NCBI GenBank assembly: GCA_030840805.1
Contig: JAVEDU010000033.1
Coordinates: 1 to 64,000, forward strand
Length of the DNA stretch: 64,000 nucleotides
Direction: 5' to 3'
Source: Actinomycetota bacterium
GTDB lineage: Bacteria; Actinomycetota; Actinomycetes; Mycobacteriales; HKI-0501
The notes below the pieces were generated by a model, which did no database searches, was not told where the DNA came from, and saw nothing but the letters and a program-made list of their open reading frames with translations. Positions 48,187 to 57,924 of the stretch are shown piece by piece. The stretch's first letter is position 1. Each line of letters begins with the position of its first letter. The position numbers were made by a program, and so were the translations under genes.

Positions 48187-49839
48187 TCAGTCCCGCTGGA
48201 CCGCCACGGCGCGACGCCGGCGGGCGAGCAGCACCAGGGCACCGCCGAGGAGCAGCATCGCCGCACCGGTGCCGGCCGTCAGCGCCAGCTTGGTGCCGGT
48301 GACGGCGAGCCCGCCCTGGTTGAGCGAGCCCGGTGAGGCGATCCGGAGCGCGACGGTGTTGTCCACCGCGGTCGGGTCGTACCCGTCGAACCCGGCCGCG
48401 ATCGAGCCGTCGCGGCCGACCGTGGTGCCGGTGATCCGCAGCGTGACGGCGCCCGCGACCGAGGCACCGACGGCGAGGCTGCCGGCGACGTCGCAGCGCA
48501 GGGTCCGGCCCGAGCGGGTGCAGTTCGCCGGGACGCCGTCGAACGTCGTACCGGTCGGCGCGGTGGTCTTGACGTACACGCCGGTCGCCACGGCGGGGCC
48601 GGCGCTGCGGACGGTGTACGGCACGGTCGCGCGGTCGCCGTCGATCCGGACGGGCCCGGTGGTCAGGGCGAGGTTCGCGACCGCGGCGACGGTGGCGACG
48701 AAGGTGTCGTTGTTGTCGGTCCGGTCGGCGTCGTCGGTCAGGGCGGCGAGCCGCGCGGCACCGACCGGGTTGCGCAGCGCCGCGGTGCGGACCGGGCCCG
48801 TCGCGAAGGTCTGCGGCCCGCTCGGGTCGTCCACCACCGTCGCGGTGCCGCCGGTGAGCGTGCGCGGCCCGACGAGCGTCGCGTCGACCTTCACCGGCAG
48901 GACGAGGAAGTCACCGGCCTGGTCCGGGTCGCCTTCGAGAGAGGTGAGACTGTCGTACCTGCACGTGAGCGACCGGCGGTCGGCCGCGGTCACACAACCC
49001 GGGAGGTTCCGGACGATGGTGGTCTGGGCGGGCATCGCGACGGTCAGCTCGGCCGGGCCGGTGGGCCGCCCGCCGAAGTTGAGGACGAGGACACCGGCCT
49101 CGGTGATCTCGCCCGGCACGGCGTCGGCGATGTCGTCGGCCACGACGAGGACGTCCGAGGCCGGCGGCACGATCGCGATCGTGCCGTTCACGGTGTCGTT
49201 CGTGGCGTCGGCATCGGGCGAGGACGAGGACACGGTCGCCGAGACGTTCGCGGCGGCCGGGTTCGCGGCCGCGCCGGCGGCGGCCCGGTAGGGCACGCCC
49301 ACGGTGACCTTCAGGCCCGCCGGGATGTCACCGAGCACGCACCGCATGCTGTCCGCGCCGGTCTCGACACAGTCGAGGTCCGCCGCGGTCGCGTCGAGCT
49401 CGATCGTGTTCGGAGCCGTGGGCGCGATCGCGATGTCGAGGACGACGCGCTTCGCGGTCTTCGGCCCCTTGTTGGTGGCGATCACCTGGAGGAACTTGAG
49501 CGCGGAGCCGGTGGACACCGTGGTGCCCCGCAGCGACACGGCGAGGTCCTCCCCGGTGGCGGCAGCGGCAGCGGCCCGCGGCGCGGCCGGCTCCTGGTTC
49601 GACACGGGGAACGACGGCACCGGCGTGGCCGCGGGGGCCGGGGTGGCCGACGGGGCCGGTGACTCGACGGGCGGCGCCGGGGACCCGGCGGGCGGCGCCG
49701 TCGCCTCGGCGGCGATCGGCGCCGGGGCAGTCTCGTCGGCGTACGCGGGGGCCGCGAGCCCGGCGAGCGTGGCCGCGGTGGCGACGGCCAGGGCCGCGCC
49801 GCCGAACCGGCGCAGGCCGGTACGGGTGGTGACGTGCAT
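48187..49839 (-). CDS. Sortase-type surface protein A, 550 residues
   Basis: An exported wall-anchored protein. The signal peptide ends near PAYADET, then a Pro/Ala-rich linker, then several beta-sandwich-like domains with repeated cysteine pairs (for example GCVTAADRRSLTC). The C-terminus is a sorting signal: LAVTG, a hydrophobic stretch and RRRRAVAVQRD. LAVTG departs from LPxTG at the second position. A paralogue of identical length follows at 50010-51662. ATG at 49839 has GGGGGAAC upstream. Function unknown; the domains look like DUF11-type adhesive modules. Confidence 0.75.
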   Translation of the reverse strand: MHVTTRTGLRRFGGAALAVATAATLAGLAAPAYADETAPAPIAAEATAPPAGSPAPPVESPAPSATPAPAATPVPSFPVSNQEPAAPRAAAAAATGEDLAVSLRGTTVSTGSALKFLQVIATNKGPKTAKRVVLDIAIAPTAPNTIELDATAADLDCVETGADSMRCVLGDIPAGLKVTVGVPYRAAAGAAANPAAANVSATVSSSSPDADATNDTVNGTIAIVPPASDVLVVADDIADAVPGEITEAGVLVLNFGGRPTGPAELTVAMPAQTTIVRNLPGCVTAADRRSLTCRYDSLTSLEGDPDQAGDFLVLPVKVDATLVGPRTLTGGTATVVDDPSGPQTFATGPVRTAALRNPVGAARLAALTDDADRTDNNDTFVATVAAVANLALTTGPVRIDGDRATVPYTVRSAGPAVATGVYVKTTAPTGTTFDGVPANCTRSGRTLRCDVAGSLAVGASVAGAVTLRITGTTVGRDGSIAAGFDGYDPTAVDNTVALRIASPGSLNQGGLAVTGTKLALTAGTGAAMLLLGGALVLLARRRRAVAVQRD

Positions 49840-49960
49840 GAATGTTCCCCCGTGGGATGTGAAAAGGGTCCGCCGATCGGCAGGCGACCGGACTCTAGCG
49901 AAAACCACTACAGCCCGTGAACGTTTGTCCACACCGGATCCGTCTGGGTACGGACGCGCA

Positions 49961-49991
49961 CGGGCCCCGGCCGCTACCCGGCCGGGGCCCG
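49961..49991 (-). terminator. Hairpin downstream of the second surface protein gene
   Basis: CGGGCCCCGGCCG pairs with CGGCCGGGGCCCG over a 5-base loop, just past the stop at 50010. The rest of the 49840-50009 gap probably holds the promoter of the first surface protein. Confidence 0.8.
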
Positions 49992-50009
49992 CGTGGGACG
50001 AGCGGTGGC

Positions 50010-51662
50010 TCAGGCGGTACGCCGCCGCCGCGCCCCGAGCACCAGGGCGGCGCCACCGGCGAGCATCAGCAGCCCGCCGGTGAGGATCACGCCGAGCGCC
50101 GTGCCGGTCACCGGCAGGCGGCCCTGGGTCAGGTCATCGGCGTCCGGGATCACGATCCGCGCGGTGCTGTTGCCCAGCCGGGGGTCCCACTGGTTGTAGG
50201 CGCTGGCCGTGATGCGGCCGTCGTCCCCGACCGTCGAGCCGGCGATCCGGAGGTGCAGGTTGAACTCCTTCGCGGCACCGACGGCCAGGTACATCCTGCA
50301 CTCGATCTCTCCGGTCTCCAGCAGGTCGCACCACTCGTTGTCGATCAACGCGGGCTGCGGCCAGACGACCTTCGTACCGGTCGGCGGGGTGATCAGGACG
50401 GTGGCGGACCCCACCTTGTCCGGGCCGTCGTTGCGGACCCGGAACGGCACGAGGACGGTCCGCCCCGTCGCCGCCCGCGCCGGCGACGCCTCCACCACGA
50501 GGTCGGCCACCTCGTCGGTCGTCCGCACGGCGAACGCGTCACGGTTGTCGCTCGCGTCCACGTCGGCCGCCGGGGCGGACGCGGCGGTACGGAAGATGCG
50601 CGCGGGCTTGCCGGCCGCGAAGCTCCGCGACGCACCGCCGGCCGCGGCCTCCGACAGGACGGCAGTGCCGCCGGTGAAGGTGCGGGCGAGCCCGGCGTCC
50701 CGGGGCAGCGTGATCGGCACCTCGAAGTAGAGCGCGTGCTCCTCATCCCGATACGGCTCGACCGCCGGCCCGGCGCACCGCAGCGAGCGGCGGTCCGCCG
50801 CCACGTCACAGCCCAGCTCCGCCACGGCCTCCGCCGGCACGGTGACCCGCCGGGGCAGCGTGATGTCGAGCACGAACGGCCCCGACGGGGTGTCGCCGCG
50901 GTTGACGATGCCGCCGGCCAACAGGTTGACCTGGCCCGGCACGACGTAGGTCTCGTCGCGCATGTTGAGCGCGAGGTCCGGCCCGGAGCCGGCGATGGCG
51001 AACGTCGCGGTGGCGGTGTTGTCGGCCGGGTCGGACTCGGTCACCGGCGAGGAGGCCACCGCCCGGAGCGACCCGGCATCGGTCGTCGGGGCCGCGCCGG
51101 GCAAGGGCTGGTACCACACCCGGACCCGCCCGGTCTGGCCGCTGGCGAGGATCGCGCCGACCCCGCAGCGGTACACGTTGGGTGCCGGCTTGTTGCAGGG
51201 CGCCTCGCCGAGCTCGACGGCGTTGGGCGCGGTGCCGGGCGTGAACGTCAGCTCGACGACCCCGTGCCGGACCGTCGCGGGTCCGTCGTTGCGCACCCGG
51301 ACCTCGACATGCTTCCCCGTGCTACCGGCGGCCACGGTCGTCCCGCGGATCGTCACGGACAGGTCCGCGGTGGCCGCCGCGGCGTCGGGCGCCGCCGCCG
51401 GGCTCGACTCCGACGCCGCCGCCGCCGTCGGCGTCGGCGTCGGCGTCGGTTCCGCGGTCGGCGTCGGTTCCGCGGTCGGCGTCGGGCTCGCCGTGCTCGC
51501 CGTGCTGGGCTCGGCCGGGGTGGGCGACGCGGTCGCGGTCACCGAGGGCGCCGATGCGGGCTCGTCCGCGTACGCCGGGCCGGCGACGCCCGCGAGGGCA
51601 ATCGCGGTGGCCACGGCCGCGGCACCGAGGCGGCGCAGTCGGGAACGAGTCGTGACGCGCAT
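50010..51662 (-). CDS. Sortase-type surface protein B, 550 residues
   Basis: Exported wall-anchored protein, paralogue of the product at 48187-49839. The signal peptide ends PAYADE. A linker repeats Pro-Thr-Ala-Glu units (TPTAEPTPTAEPTPTPTPT), written in the DNA as near-identical repeats at about 51420-51500. Domains follow with pairs such as GCDVAADRRSLRC. The sorting signal is LPVTG, hydrophobic stretch, RRRRTA. The upstream leader (CACATACCCACGGGGGA) closely resembles that of paralogue A, so the ribosome site was duplicated with the gene. Confidence 0.78.
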   Translation of the reverse strand: MRVTTRSRLRRLGAAAVATAIALAGVAGPAYADEPASAPSVTATASPTPAEPSTASTASPTPTAEPTPTAEPTPTPTPTAAAASESSPAAAPDAAAATADLSVTIRGTTVAAGSTGKHVEVRVRNDGPATVRHGVVELTFTPGTAPNAVELGEAPCNKPAPNVYRCGVGAILASGQTGRVRVWYQPLPGAAPTTDAGSLRAVASSPVTESDPADNTATATFAIAGSGPDLALNMRDETYVVPGQVNLLAGGIVNRGDTPSGPFVLDITLPRRVTVPAEAVAELGCDVAADRRSLRCAGPAVEPYRDEEHALYFEVPITLPRDAGLARTFTGGTAVLSEAAAGGASRSFAAGKPARIFRTAASAPAADVDASDNRDAFAVRTTDEVADLVVEASPARAATGRTVLVPFRVRNDGPDKVGSATVLITPPTGTKVVWPQPALIDNEWCDLLETGEIECRMYLAVGAAKEFNLHLRIAGSTVGDDGRITASAYNQWDPRLGNSTARIVIPDADDLTQGRLPVTGTALGVILTGGLLMLAGGAALVLGARRRRTA

Positions 51663-51805
51663 GGAGGGTCCCCCGTGGGTATGTGAGTTGCTTTCAGCAG
51701 GCGGACTGTACCGGCATGATCTACACGCTGTCAGGCATTGCTCACGGATCGCTCCGTCCACGGTGCCGTAGCGGCACCCCGGCCGCGTCGCCGTACCCTG
51801 TCTCG

Positions 51806-53035
51806 GTGAGCTCGGTCCCCCTCGTCCCTCCCGCCGTCGTCCGTACGGTGGCGTTGCCGGACACCGGCCCACTGGCCGCCGACCTCGCCCGGCTCCCCCG
51901 CGACGGCGCCCTCGCCTGGCTGCACGGCGGCGAGGGCCTGCTCGGCTGGGGCGAGGTGGCGCGGCTGGAGATCTCGGGTCGCGACCGGTTCGCCCGGGCG
52001 GCGGCGTGGTGGGAGTCGGTGTGCGCCGCGCTCGACCGGCAGCCCTCCGACGTGCCCGGCGCGGGCCCGGTGGCATTCGGCAGCTTCGGCTTCGACCCCG
52101 ACGCGGTGTCGGTGCTCGTCGTGCCGCAGGTCGTCCTCGGCCGCCGCGACGGCCGCGCCTGGCTCACCACGATCGGCGACGGCAGCCCGGCCGTGCCGAC
52201 CCAGCCGATCGTCGCCCCGGGCGAGGTGGCCTGGTCGGACGGCGCGGTGTCGGCCGCGGCGTACACGGCCGCGGTCGCCGAGGCCGTCCGGCTGATCCGG
52301 GCCGGCGAGGCGCAGAAGATCGTCCTGGCCCGCGACCTCGTCGCCCGGGCCGACGCGCCGATCGACCCGCGGTACCTCCTCTCCCGGCTGAGCGGCGCCT
52401 TCCCGAACACCTGGACGTTCGCGGTGGACGGTCTCGTGGGGGCGACCCCGGAGATGCTGCTCCAGCGCGAGGGGGACACCGTCCGGTCGCGGGTCCTCGC
52501 CGGGACCGCGTGGCGACGGCCGGACCACGCGGGCGAGGCCGAGGTCGCCGCCGGGCTGCTGGTGTCCGGTAAGGACCGTGAAGAACACGCCTACGCCGCC
52601 CGGTCCGCCGCCGAGGCACTGGGCCCGTACTGCGCCGAGCTGGACGTACCGGCCGAGCCGTCCGTGCTCGGGCTGTCCAATGTGTCCCACCTCTGCACCG
52701 ACCTGGTGGGGCGGCTCGCGGCCCCGGTGTCCGCCCTGGAGCTGGCCGGTGCGCTGCATCCCACCGCCGCCGTCTGCGGCACGCCCACCCGGACCGCCGG
52801 CGAGCTGATCCGCCGGATCGAGGGCCTGGACCGGGGCCGGTACGCCGGGCCGGTCGGCTACGTCGACGCGAACGGCGACGGCGAGTGGGGCATCGCGCTC
52901 CGCTGCGCCCAGCTCGGCGGCGCGACGGCGCGGTTGTTCGCCGGCTGCGGGATCGTCGCCGACTCCGACCCGGAGACCGAGCTGGCCGAGGCGCACGCCA
53001 AGTTCGTCGCGGTACGCGACGCGCTGGAGCCCTAG
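51806..53035 (+). CDS. menF: Isochorismate synthase
   Basis: A 409-residue chorismate-binding enzyme that converts chorismate to isochorismate, the first menaquinone step. Signatures: AQKIVLARDL, FAVDGLVGATPEMLLQ, SRVLAGTAWR, SGKDREEHAYAAR, ALHPTAAVCGTPT and GWG-like GEWGIALRCAQL; GCGIVADSDPETE closes the active site. The GTG at 51806 is the best start. It converges on menD; its TAG stop sits in the inverted repeat at 53032-53164. Confidence 0.93.
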   Translation: MSSVPLVPPAVVRTVALPDTGPLAADLARLPRDGALAWLHGGEGLLGWGEVARLEISGRDRFARAAAWWESVCAALDRQPSDVPGAGPVAFGSFGFDPDAVSVLVVPQVVLGRRDGRAWLTTIGDGSPAVPTQPIVAPGEVAWSDGAVSAAAYTAAVAEAVRLIRAGEAQKIVLARDLVARADAPIDPRYLLSRLSGAFPNTWTFAVDGLVGATPEMLLQREGDTVRSRVLAGTAWRRPDHAGEAEVAAGLLVSGKDREEHAYAARSAAEALGPYCAELDVPAEPSVLGLSNVSHLCTDLVGRLAAPVSALELAGALHPTAAVCGTPTRTAGELIRRIEGLDRGRYAGPVGYVDANGDGEWGIALRCAQLGGATARLFAGCGIVADSDPETELAEAHAKFVAVRDALEP

Positions 53036-53164
53036 GAGCCTGCCGACCGACGTGCGGAGCCGCGTGCAGCTCCCGGTCCCCGGCGCGGTCGGTCCGGACC
53101 TCGACCACCCGGAGCCCCGGCACCGGGGATCAGGGCCTTCGACGGCTCGCCGACAGGCTCCTAG
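53032..53164. repeat. Inverted repeat enclosing a copy of the menD 3' end
   Basis: CTAGGAGCCTGCCG at 53032 and its near-complement at 53151-53164 form a stem whose arms carry the TAG stops of menF and menD. Inside lies a degenerate copy of the menD 3' end: 38 bases at 53084-53121 are identical to 53223-53260 within menD, and similarity extends for about 90 bases. Likely a bidirectional terminator built on a partial duplication. Confidence 0.8.
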
Positions 53165-54930
53165 CCGGTGACCGCTGCCGCGACCGCCGCCCGGAGCCGG
53201 GCGTGCAGGTCCCGGTCCCCGCCGCGGTCGGTCCGGACCTCGACCACCCGGAGCCCCGGCGCCGGGACGAGGGCCTTCGACAGCTCGGCGAGGGTCTCCG
53301 CCCGCAGGTACACCGTCCGGGTCGCCGCGCACAGGGCGGCGAGGTCCACGCCGTGCGGGGTCGCGAACACCCGCTCGAAGGAGGCGGCGTGCTCTGGGCC
53401 ACCCTGTTCGAGCAGGCCGAAGATGCCGCCGCCGTCGTTGTTCACCACCACGATCGTGAGATCGGGGCGGGGCTCCCCCGGCCCGATCACCAGCCCGGTG
53501 GTGTCGTGCAGGAAGGTGAGGTCGCCCATCAGCGCGTACGCCGGGCCTCCGCCGACCTCCTGGTGTGCCAGCGCGGCGCCCACGGCGGTCGACACGGTGC
53601 CGTCGATGCCGGCGAGCCCGCGACTGGCGAGCACGGTCACGTCGTCGCGCGGTACCGCGGCGAGGTCCGCGTCCCGGATCGGCTGCGACGAGCCGAGCAC
53701 CAGCAGGCTGTCGTCGGGCAGCGCCGCGACCACGTCCCGGGCCACGGTGGGACCGGTGAGCGCGCCGCCGAGAGCGTCGTCGAGCGCGACGGACGCGAGG
53801 GCGTCGGCGCGCCGCCAGGCCCGGCTCCACGCCTCGTCCGCCGGTTCGACCGGGATGTCGTCCTCGCCGATCACCCAGTCCGCGGCACCCGGGTCCCACT
53901 CCGTGCGGAACGCCGCGGCCAGCCAGCTCTCGCTGCGCACCGACCGGACCACGTGGCCGGGGTCGGCCCACCGCGGGATGTCGGCGACCACGTCCACCGC
54001 CACGCCCGGCCGCCGCAGCAGCGCTCCGACCGCCCGGGACAACGTCGGGCGGCCGACCACCAGCACGCGGTCGGGGGCGTACCGGTCCAGGAACTCCGGT
54101 ACGCCGAGCAGCAGCGTGCCGGTCCGCAGCGCACCGGGGGTACGGGCGCTGGACGACGGCTCGGCGACGACCGGCCAGCCGCGCCGCGCCGCCACGGCCG
54201 CCGCCAGGTACCCGAGGCTCCCCGAGCTGTCCCCGGCGACGACCACCGTCCGGGCCTCCGTCCCCGCGGCGGCCGGCCCGTCGGCGGGGCTCTCGATGCC
54301 CACGACGTCGGCGTGGACGACGGTCCAGGGCGCGCCGTCGTCCCGGCCCGCGAGGCTCTCCACCCAGTCGGGGTCGCCATCCGGCACCAGCGGCTCGCGC
54401 AGCGGCACGTTGAGGTGGACGGGCCCGCGGTCGCCGCTCAGCGTGCCGAACGCTGCCGCGGCCACCCGGCACACCGTCGTACGCCACATCGCGACCTGCC
54501 CGGCACGCGCCTCGGGGGCACCGAGGTCGATCGCGTACCGCACCGCCTGGCCGTACAGCCCGGGCTGCTCGGTGGTCTGGTTCGCGCCGGTGCGCCGCAG
54601 CTCGGGCGGCCGGTCGGCGGTGATCACCAGCAGCTGGACGCCGCCGTGGTGGGCCTCCAGCACGGCGGGGTGCAGGTTCGCGGCGGCGGTCCCGCTCGTG
54701 CAGACGACCGGGACGATGCTCTTCGACGCCTTGGCGAGACCGAGGGCGAGGAAGCCGGCGGTGCGTTCGTCGATGCGGACGTGCAGTCGCAGGCGTCCCG
54801 CCGCATCGGCCTCGTGCAGCGCGAACGCGAGCGGCGCATTGCGGGAGCCCGGAGCCAGCACGGCCTCGCGGACCCCGTTGCGGATCAGCTCGTCGACGAG
54901 GACGCGGGCAAGAGCGGTGGACGGGTTCAC
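53161..54930 (-). CDS. menD: SEPHCHC synthase
   Basis: A 589-residue thiamine-diphosphate enzyme that joins 2-oxoglutarate-derived succinic semialdehyde to isochorismate. The conserved opening has VLAPGSRNAPLAFAL and DERTAGFLALGLAKAS; GTAAANLHPAVLEA follows. The ThDP motif is GDLTFLHDTTGL and then VVVNNDGGGIF. GTG at 54930 overlaps the menC stop, so menC and menD are coupled. The last residues are duplicated in the non-coding gap downstream. Confidence 0.95.
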   Translation of the reverse strand: MNPSTALARVLVDELIRNGVREAVLAPGSRNAPLAFALHEADAAGRLRLHVRIDERTAGFLALGLAKASKSIVPVVCTSGTAAANLHPAVLEAHHGGVQLLVITADRPPELRRTGANQTTEQPGLYGQAVRYAIDLGAPEARAGQVAMWRTTVCRVAAAAFGTLSGDRGPVHLNVPLREPLVPDGDPDWVESLAGRDDGAPWTVVHADVVGIESPADGPAAAGTEARTVVVAGDSSGSLGYLAAAVAARRGWPVVAEPSSSARTPGALRTGTLLLGVPEFLDRYAPDRVLVVGRPTLSRAVGALLRRPGVAVDVVADIPRWADPGHVVRSVRSESWLAAAFRTEWDPGAADWVIGEDDIPVEPADEAWSRAWRRADALASVALDDALGGALTGPTVARDVVAALPDDSLLVLGSSQPIRDADLAAVPRDDVTVLASRGLAGIDGTVSTAVGAALAHQEVGGGPAYALMGDLTFLHDTTGLVIGPGEPRPDLTIVVVNNDGGGIFGLLEQGGPEHAASFERVFATPHGVDLAALCAATRTVYLRAETLAELSKALVPAPGLRVVEVRTDRGGDRDLHARLRAAVAAAVTG

Positions 54931-55853
54931 GTGACCAGACCTTCCACGGTGGACATTCTCACGCGCCAGCGGGCGGCGGTCTCCGGATCGGCGTCCGGCG
55001 GGGTGACCGGCTCCGGGCGGCGGACGGGGAGCATCCCGTTCACCGGCAGCAGAGGCTCGTCGACCACATCGGACTGCAGCAGTTGGACGGTGGCGAGGCC
55101 GCACGCGTAGGGCAGCTCCGGCAGGGCCGCGGCGAGCGCGAGCCCGGCCGCGATGCCGACGCTGGTCTCCAGGGCGCTCGACACGACGATCGGCAGGCCG
55201 ATGTCCTCGGCGATGCGCAGGCAGGCCCGGACCCCGCCGAGCGGCTGCACCTTCAGCACCGCGATGTCGGCGGCGTTCAGGCGGGCCACCCGCAGCGGGT
55301 CCTCGGCGCGCCGGATCGACTCGTCGGCCGCGACGAGGACGTGCTGACGGCGGCGGACCTCGGCCAGCTCCTCCACCGTCCGGCAGGGCTGCTCGGCGTA
55401 CTCCAGCTCGTACCGGTCGAGGAGCTTCAGCATCCGGACGGCGGTGTCGACGTCCCAGCCACCGTTCGCGTCGATGCGGAGGCGGCCGCCGGGGCCGAGC
55501 GCGTCGCGTACCGCCTCGATCCGGGCCAGGTCCTCCGCCTCGGCCTGGCCGGGCTCGGCCACCTTCACCTTGGCGGTGCCGCAGCCCCCGGCCCGGACGA
55601 TCTCGGCGGCGCGGTCGGGTCCCACGGCGGGGACGGTGACGTTCACCGGGATCTCGGTGCGCACCGGCGCGGGCCAGCCCTCGTCCGCCGCCTCGCGGGC
55701 GGCGCGGAGCCACGGCACGCAGGTCGCCGCGTCGTAGTCCCAGAAGGGGGAGAACTCGCCCCAGCCCGCCTCGCCCCGGAGCAGCACGCCCTCCCGGACC
55801 GTGATGCCCCGGAACCGCGTGCGCAGCGGGATGGCGTACACGGTCGGGGTCAC
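54927..55853 (-). CDS. menC: o-Succinylbenzoate synthase
   Basis: A 308-residue enolase-superfamily enzyme that dehydrates SHCHC to o-succinylbenzoate. The catalytic Lys pair is in CGTAKVKVAEP; metal ligands appear in LRIDANGGWD, EYAEQP and VAADESIR, with the second catalytic Lys in IAVLKVQPLGG. GTG at 55853. First gene of the menC-menD pair; divergent from menB across 38 bases. Confidence 0.94.
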   Translation of the reverse strand: MTPTVYAIPLRTRFRGITVREGVLLRGEAGWGEFSPFWDYDAATCVPWLRAAREAADEGWPAPVRTEIPVNVTVPAVGPDRAAEIVRAGGCGTAKVKVAEPGQAEAEDLARIEAVRDALGPGGRLRIDANGGWDVDTAVRMLKLLDRYELEYAEQPCRTVEELAEVRRRQHVLVAADESIRRAEDPLRVARLNAADIAVLKVQPLGGVRACLRIAEDIGLPIVVSSALETSVGIAAGLALAAALPELPYACGLATVQLLQSDVVDEPLLPVNGMLPVRRPEPVTPPDADPETAARWRVRMSTVEGLVT

Positions 55854-55891
55854 CGGGCCAGCCTAGGTTGCCCGGTCCTAAGCTCGCCGAC

Positions 55892-56788
55892 GTGGCCAAC
55901 CCTTTCGATCCGTCGGTGTGGCGCCCCGTCGCGGGCTTCGACCTCACGGACATCACCTACCACCGGCACGTCTCGCAGGGCACGGTGCGGATCGCGTTCG
56001 ACCGGCCCGAGGTGCGGAACGCGTTCCGCCCGCAGACCGTCGACGAGCTGTACCGCGCGCTCGACCACGCCCGGATGACCCCGGACGTCGGCTGCGTGCT
56101 GCTGACCGGCAACGGCCCCTCCCCGCGGGACGGCGGCTGGGCGTTCTGCTCCGGTGGCGACCAGCGCATCCGCGGCCGGGACGGGTACCGGTACGCGGCG
56201 GGCGAGGGCGCCGAGACGATCGACCCGGCCCGCGCGGGACGGCTGCACATCCTGGAGGTGCAGCGGCTGATCCGGTTCATGCCGAAGGTCGTCATCGCCG
56301 TCGTCCCCGGCTGGGCGGCCGGCGGCGGGCACAGCCTGCACGTCGTCTGCGACCTGACGCTCGCCAGCGAGGAGCACGGCCGGTTCAAGCAGACCGACGC
56401 CGACGTGGGCAGCTTCGACGGCGGGTTCGGCTCGGCGTACCTGGCGCGGCAGACCGGCCAGAAGTTCGCCCGGGAGATCTTCTTCCTCGGCCGCGAGTAC
56501 AGCTCCGCCGACGCGCACCGGATGGGCATGGTCAACGCCGTCGTACCGCACGCCGACCTCGAGCGGGTCGCACTGGAGTGGTCCGCCCAGATCAACGGCA
56601 AGAGCCCGACCGCGAACCGGATGCTGAAGTACGCCTTCAACGCGATCGACGACGGGCTGATCGGGCAGCAGGTGTTCGCCGGGGAGGCGACCCGGCTCGC
56701 GTACATGACGGACGAGGCGGTCGAGGGCCGGGACGCGTTCCTGGAGAAGCGGGATCCGGACTGGACCCGCTTCCCGTACTACTTCTGA
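55892..56788 (+). CDS. menB: 1,4-Dihydroxy-2-naphthoyl-CoA synthase
   Basis: A 298-residue crotonase-fold enzyme that closes the naphthoquinone ring. NPFDPSVWRPV opens it; GWAFCSGGDQRIRG and WAAGGGHSLHVVCDLTLAS hold the oxyanion hole, and QTDADVGSFDGGFGSAYLAR is typical of MenB. I chose the GTG at 55892; a TTG at 55868 is a weaker alternative, and the ribosome site is poor, so the message may be leaderless. TGATG overlap with menE. Confidence 0.94.
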   Translation: MANPFDPSVWRPVAGFDLTDITYHRHVSQGTVRIAFDRPEVRNAFRPQTVDELYRALDHARMTPDVGCVLLTGNGPSPRDGGWAFCSGGDQRIRGRDGYRYAAGEGAETIDPARAGRLHILEVQRLIRFMPKVVIAVVPGWAAGGGHSLHVVCDLTLASEEHGRFKQTDADVGSFDGGFGSAYLARQTGQKFAREIFFLGREYSSADAHRMGMVNAVVPHADLERVALEWSAQINGKSPTANRMLKYAFNAIDDGLIGQQVFAGEATRLAYMTDEAVEGRDAFLEKRDPDWTRFPYYF

Positions 56789-57924
56789 TGCTCGTTCCCG
56801 TCGCCGGTCCGGGACTGGTGGACGCGCTGGCGACGGCGCTGGACGGCGGGCCGGCGGTGCTGCCGGTGCCGCCGGGCGCTGCCTCGCGCCGGCGGCTCGA
56901 GGCCGTGATGCGCCCCGACGTGCCGCTGGAGGTCCCGGCCGCCCTGGTGATCCCGACCTCCGGGTCGACCGGCGAGCCGAAGGGCGCGATGCTGCCGGCC
57001 GCCGCACTGCTCGCGTCCGCGCGGTCCACCCTGGACCGGCTCGGCGGTCCGGGCGCGTGGCTGCTGGCGCTGCCCACCACGCACATCGCCGGGATCCAGG
57101 TGCTGGTGCGCTCGCTGGTCGCCGGAGTGGCGCCGGTGTCGCTGGACCTGTCTGCCGGGTTCTCCTGTGCGGCGTTCGCGGCTTCCGCTGCCACTGTGGA
57201 CGGTGCGCGTCGGTACACCGCGCTCGTGCCGACCCAGCTGGTCCGGCTCCTGGACGACGGCGGGGCCGGGCTCGCCGCACTGTGCTCCTTCGACGCGGTG
57301 CTGGTGGGGGGCGCAGCCACGCCGCCGTCGCTGCTGGACCGCGCGCTGGACGCCGGGGTACGGGTCGTGACGACGTACGGGAGCAGCGAGACGAGCGGCG
57401 GGTGCGTGTACGACGGCGTTCCGCTGTCCGGTGTCTCGGTGACTCCGGACGCGACCGGGCGGCTGACCGTGGGCGGCCCCGTGGTCTTCTCCGGGTACCG
57501 GCTGCGGCCCGACCTCACCGCGGTGTCCCTGGTGGACGGCCGGTACGTGACGAACGACCTCGGCTCCGTGGTGGACGGCCTGGTCTCGGTGCAGGGCCGG
57601 GCCGACGACGTGATCGTCACCGGCGGCGAGAAGGTCGCGCCGGCCGCCGTCGAGGCGGTGCTCGCCGGGCACCCCGGCGTGCGGGAGGTCGCGGTCACCG
57701 GCGTACCGGATCCCGAGTGGGGCGCCCGGGTCGTGGCCGTCGTCGTCCCCGCGGACCCGGCGTCCCCGCCGACGCTGGAGTCGCTGCGCGCCCAGGTTTC
57801 CCGTGAGCTGGGGCGCCGGGCTGCCCCCTCGGGCCTGGTCGTGGTGGACGACCTGCCCCGGCTCGCACTCGGCAAGATCGACCGCACGGCCCTGCGCCGG
57901 CTCACGTCTCGACAGGAGGACTAG
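56788..57924 (+). CDS. menE: o-Succinylbenzoate-CoA ligase
   Basis: A 378-residue AMP-forming ligase that activates o-succinylbenzoate with CoA. The nucleotide motif is [25 protein letters not shown] and [16 protein letters not shown] follow, and the catalytic Lys is in [13 protein letters not shown]. The short length is normal for actinobacterial MenE. The ATG at 56788 overlaps the menB stop, and its own stop overlaps the menA start. Confidence 0.93.
   Translation: MLVPVAGPGLVDALATALDGGPAVLPVPPGAASRRRLEAVMRPDVPLEVPAALVIPTSGSTGEPKGAMLPAAALLASARSTLDRLGGPGAWLLALPTTHIAGIQVLVRSLVAGVAPVSLDLSAGFSCAAFAASAATVDGARRYTALVPTQLVRLLDDGGAGLAALCSFDAVLVGGAATPPSLLDRALDAGVRVVTTYGSSETSGGCVYDGVPLSGVSVTPDATGRLTVGGPVVFSGYRLRPDLTAVSLVDGRYVTNDLGSVVDGLVSVQGRADDVIVTGGEKVAPAAVEAVLAGHPGVREVAVTGVPDPEWGARVVAVVVPADPASPPTLESLRAQVSRELGRRAAPSGLVVVDDLPRLALGKIDRTALRRLTSRQED

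Noticed and set aside
51420-51500. Short tandem repeat considered as a possible CRISPR or minisatellite
   Set aside because: It encodes the Pro-Thr-Ala-Glu linker of a surface protein, with no spacers; explained by coding low complexity.
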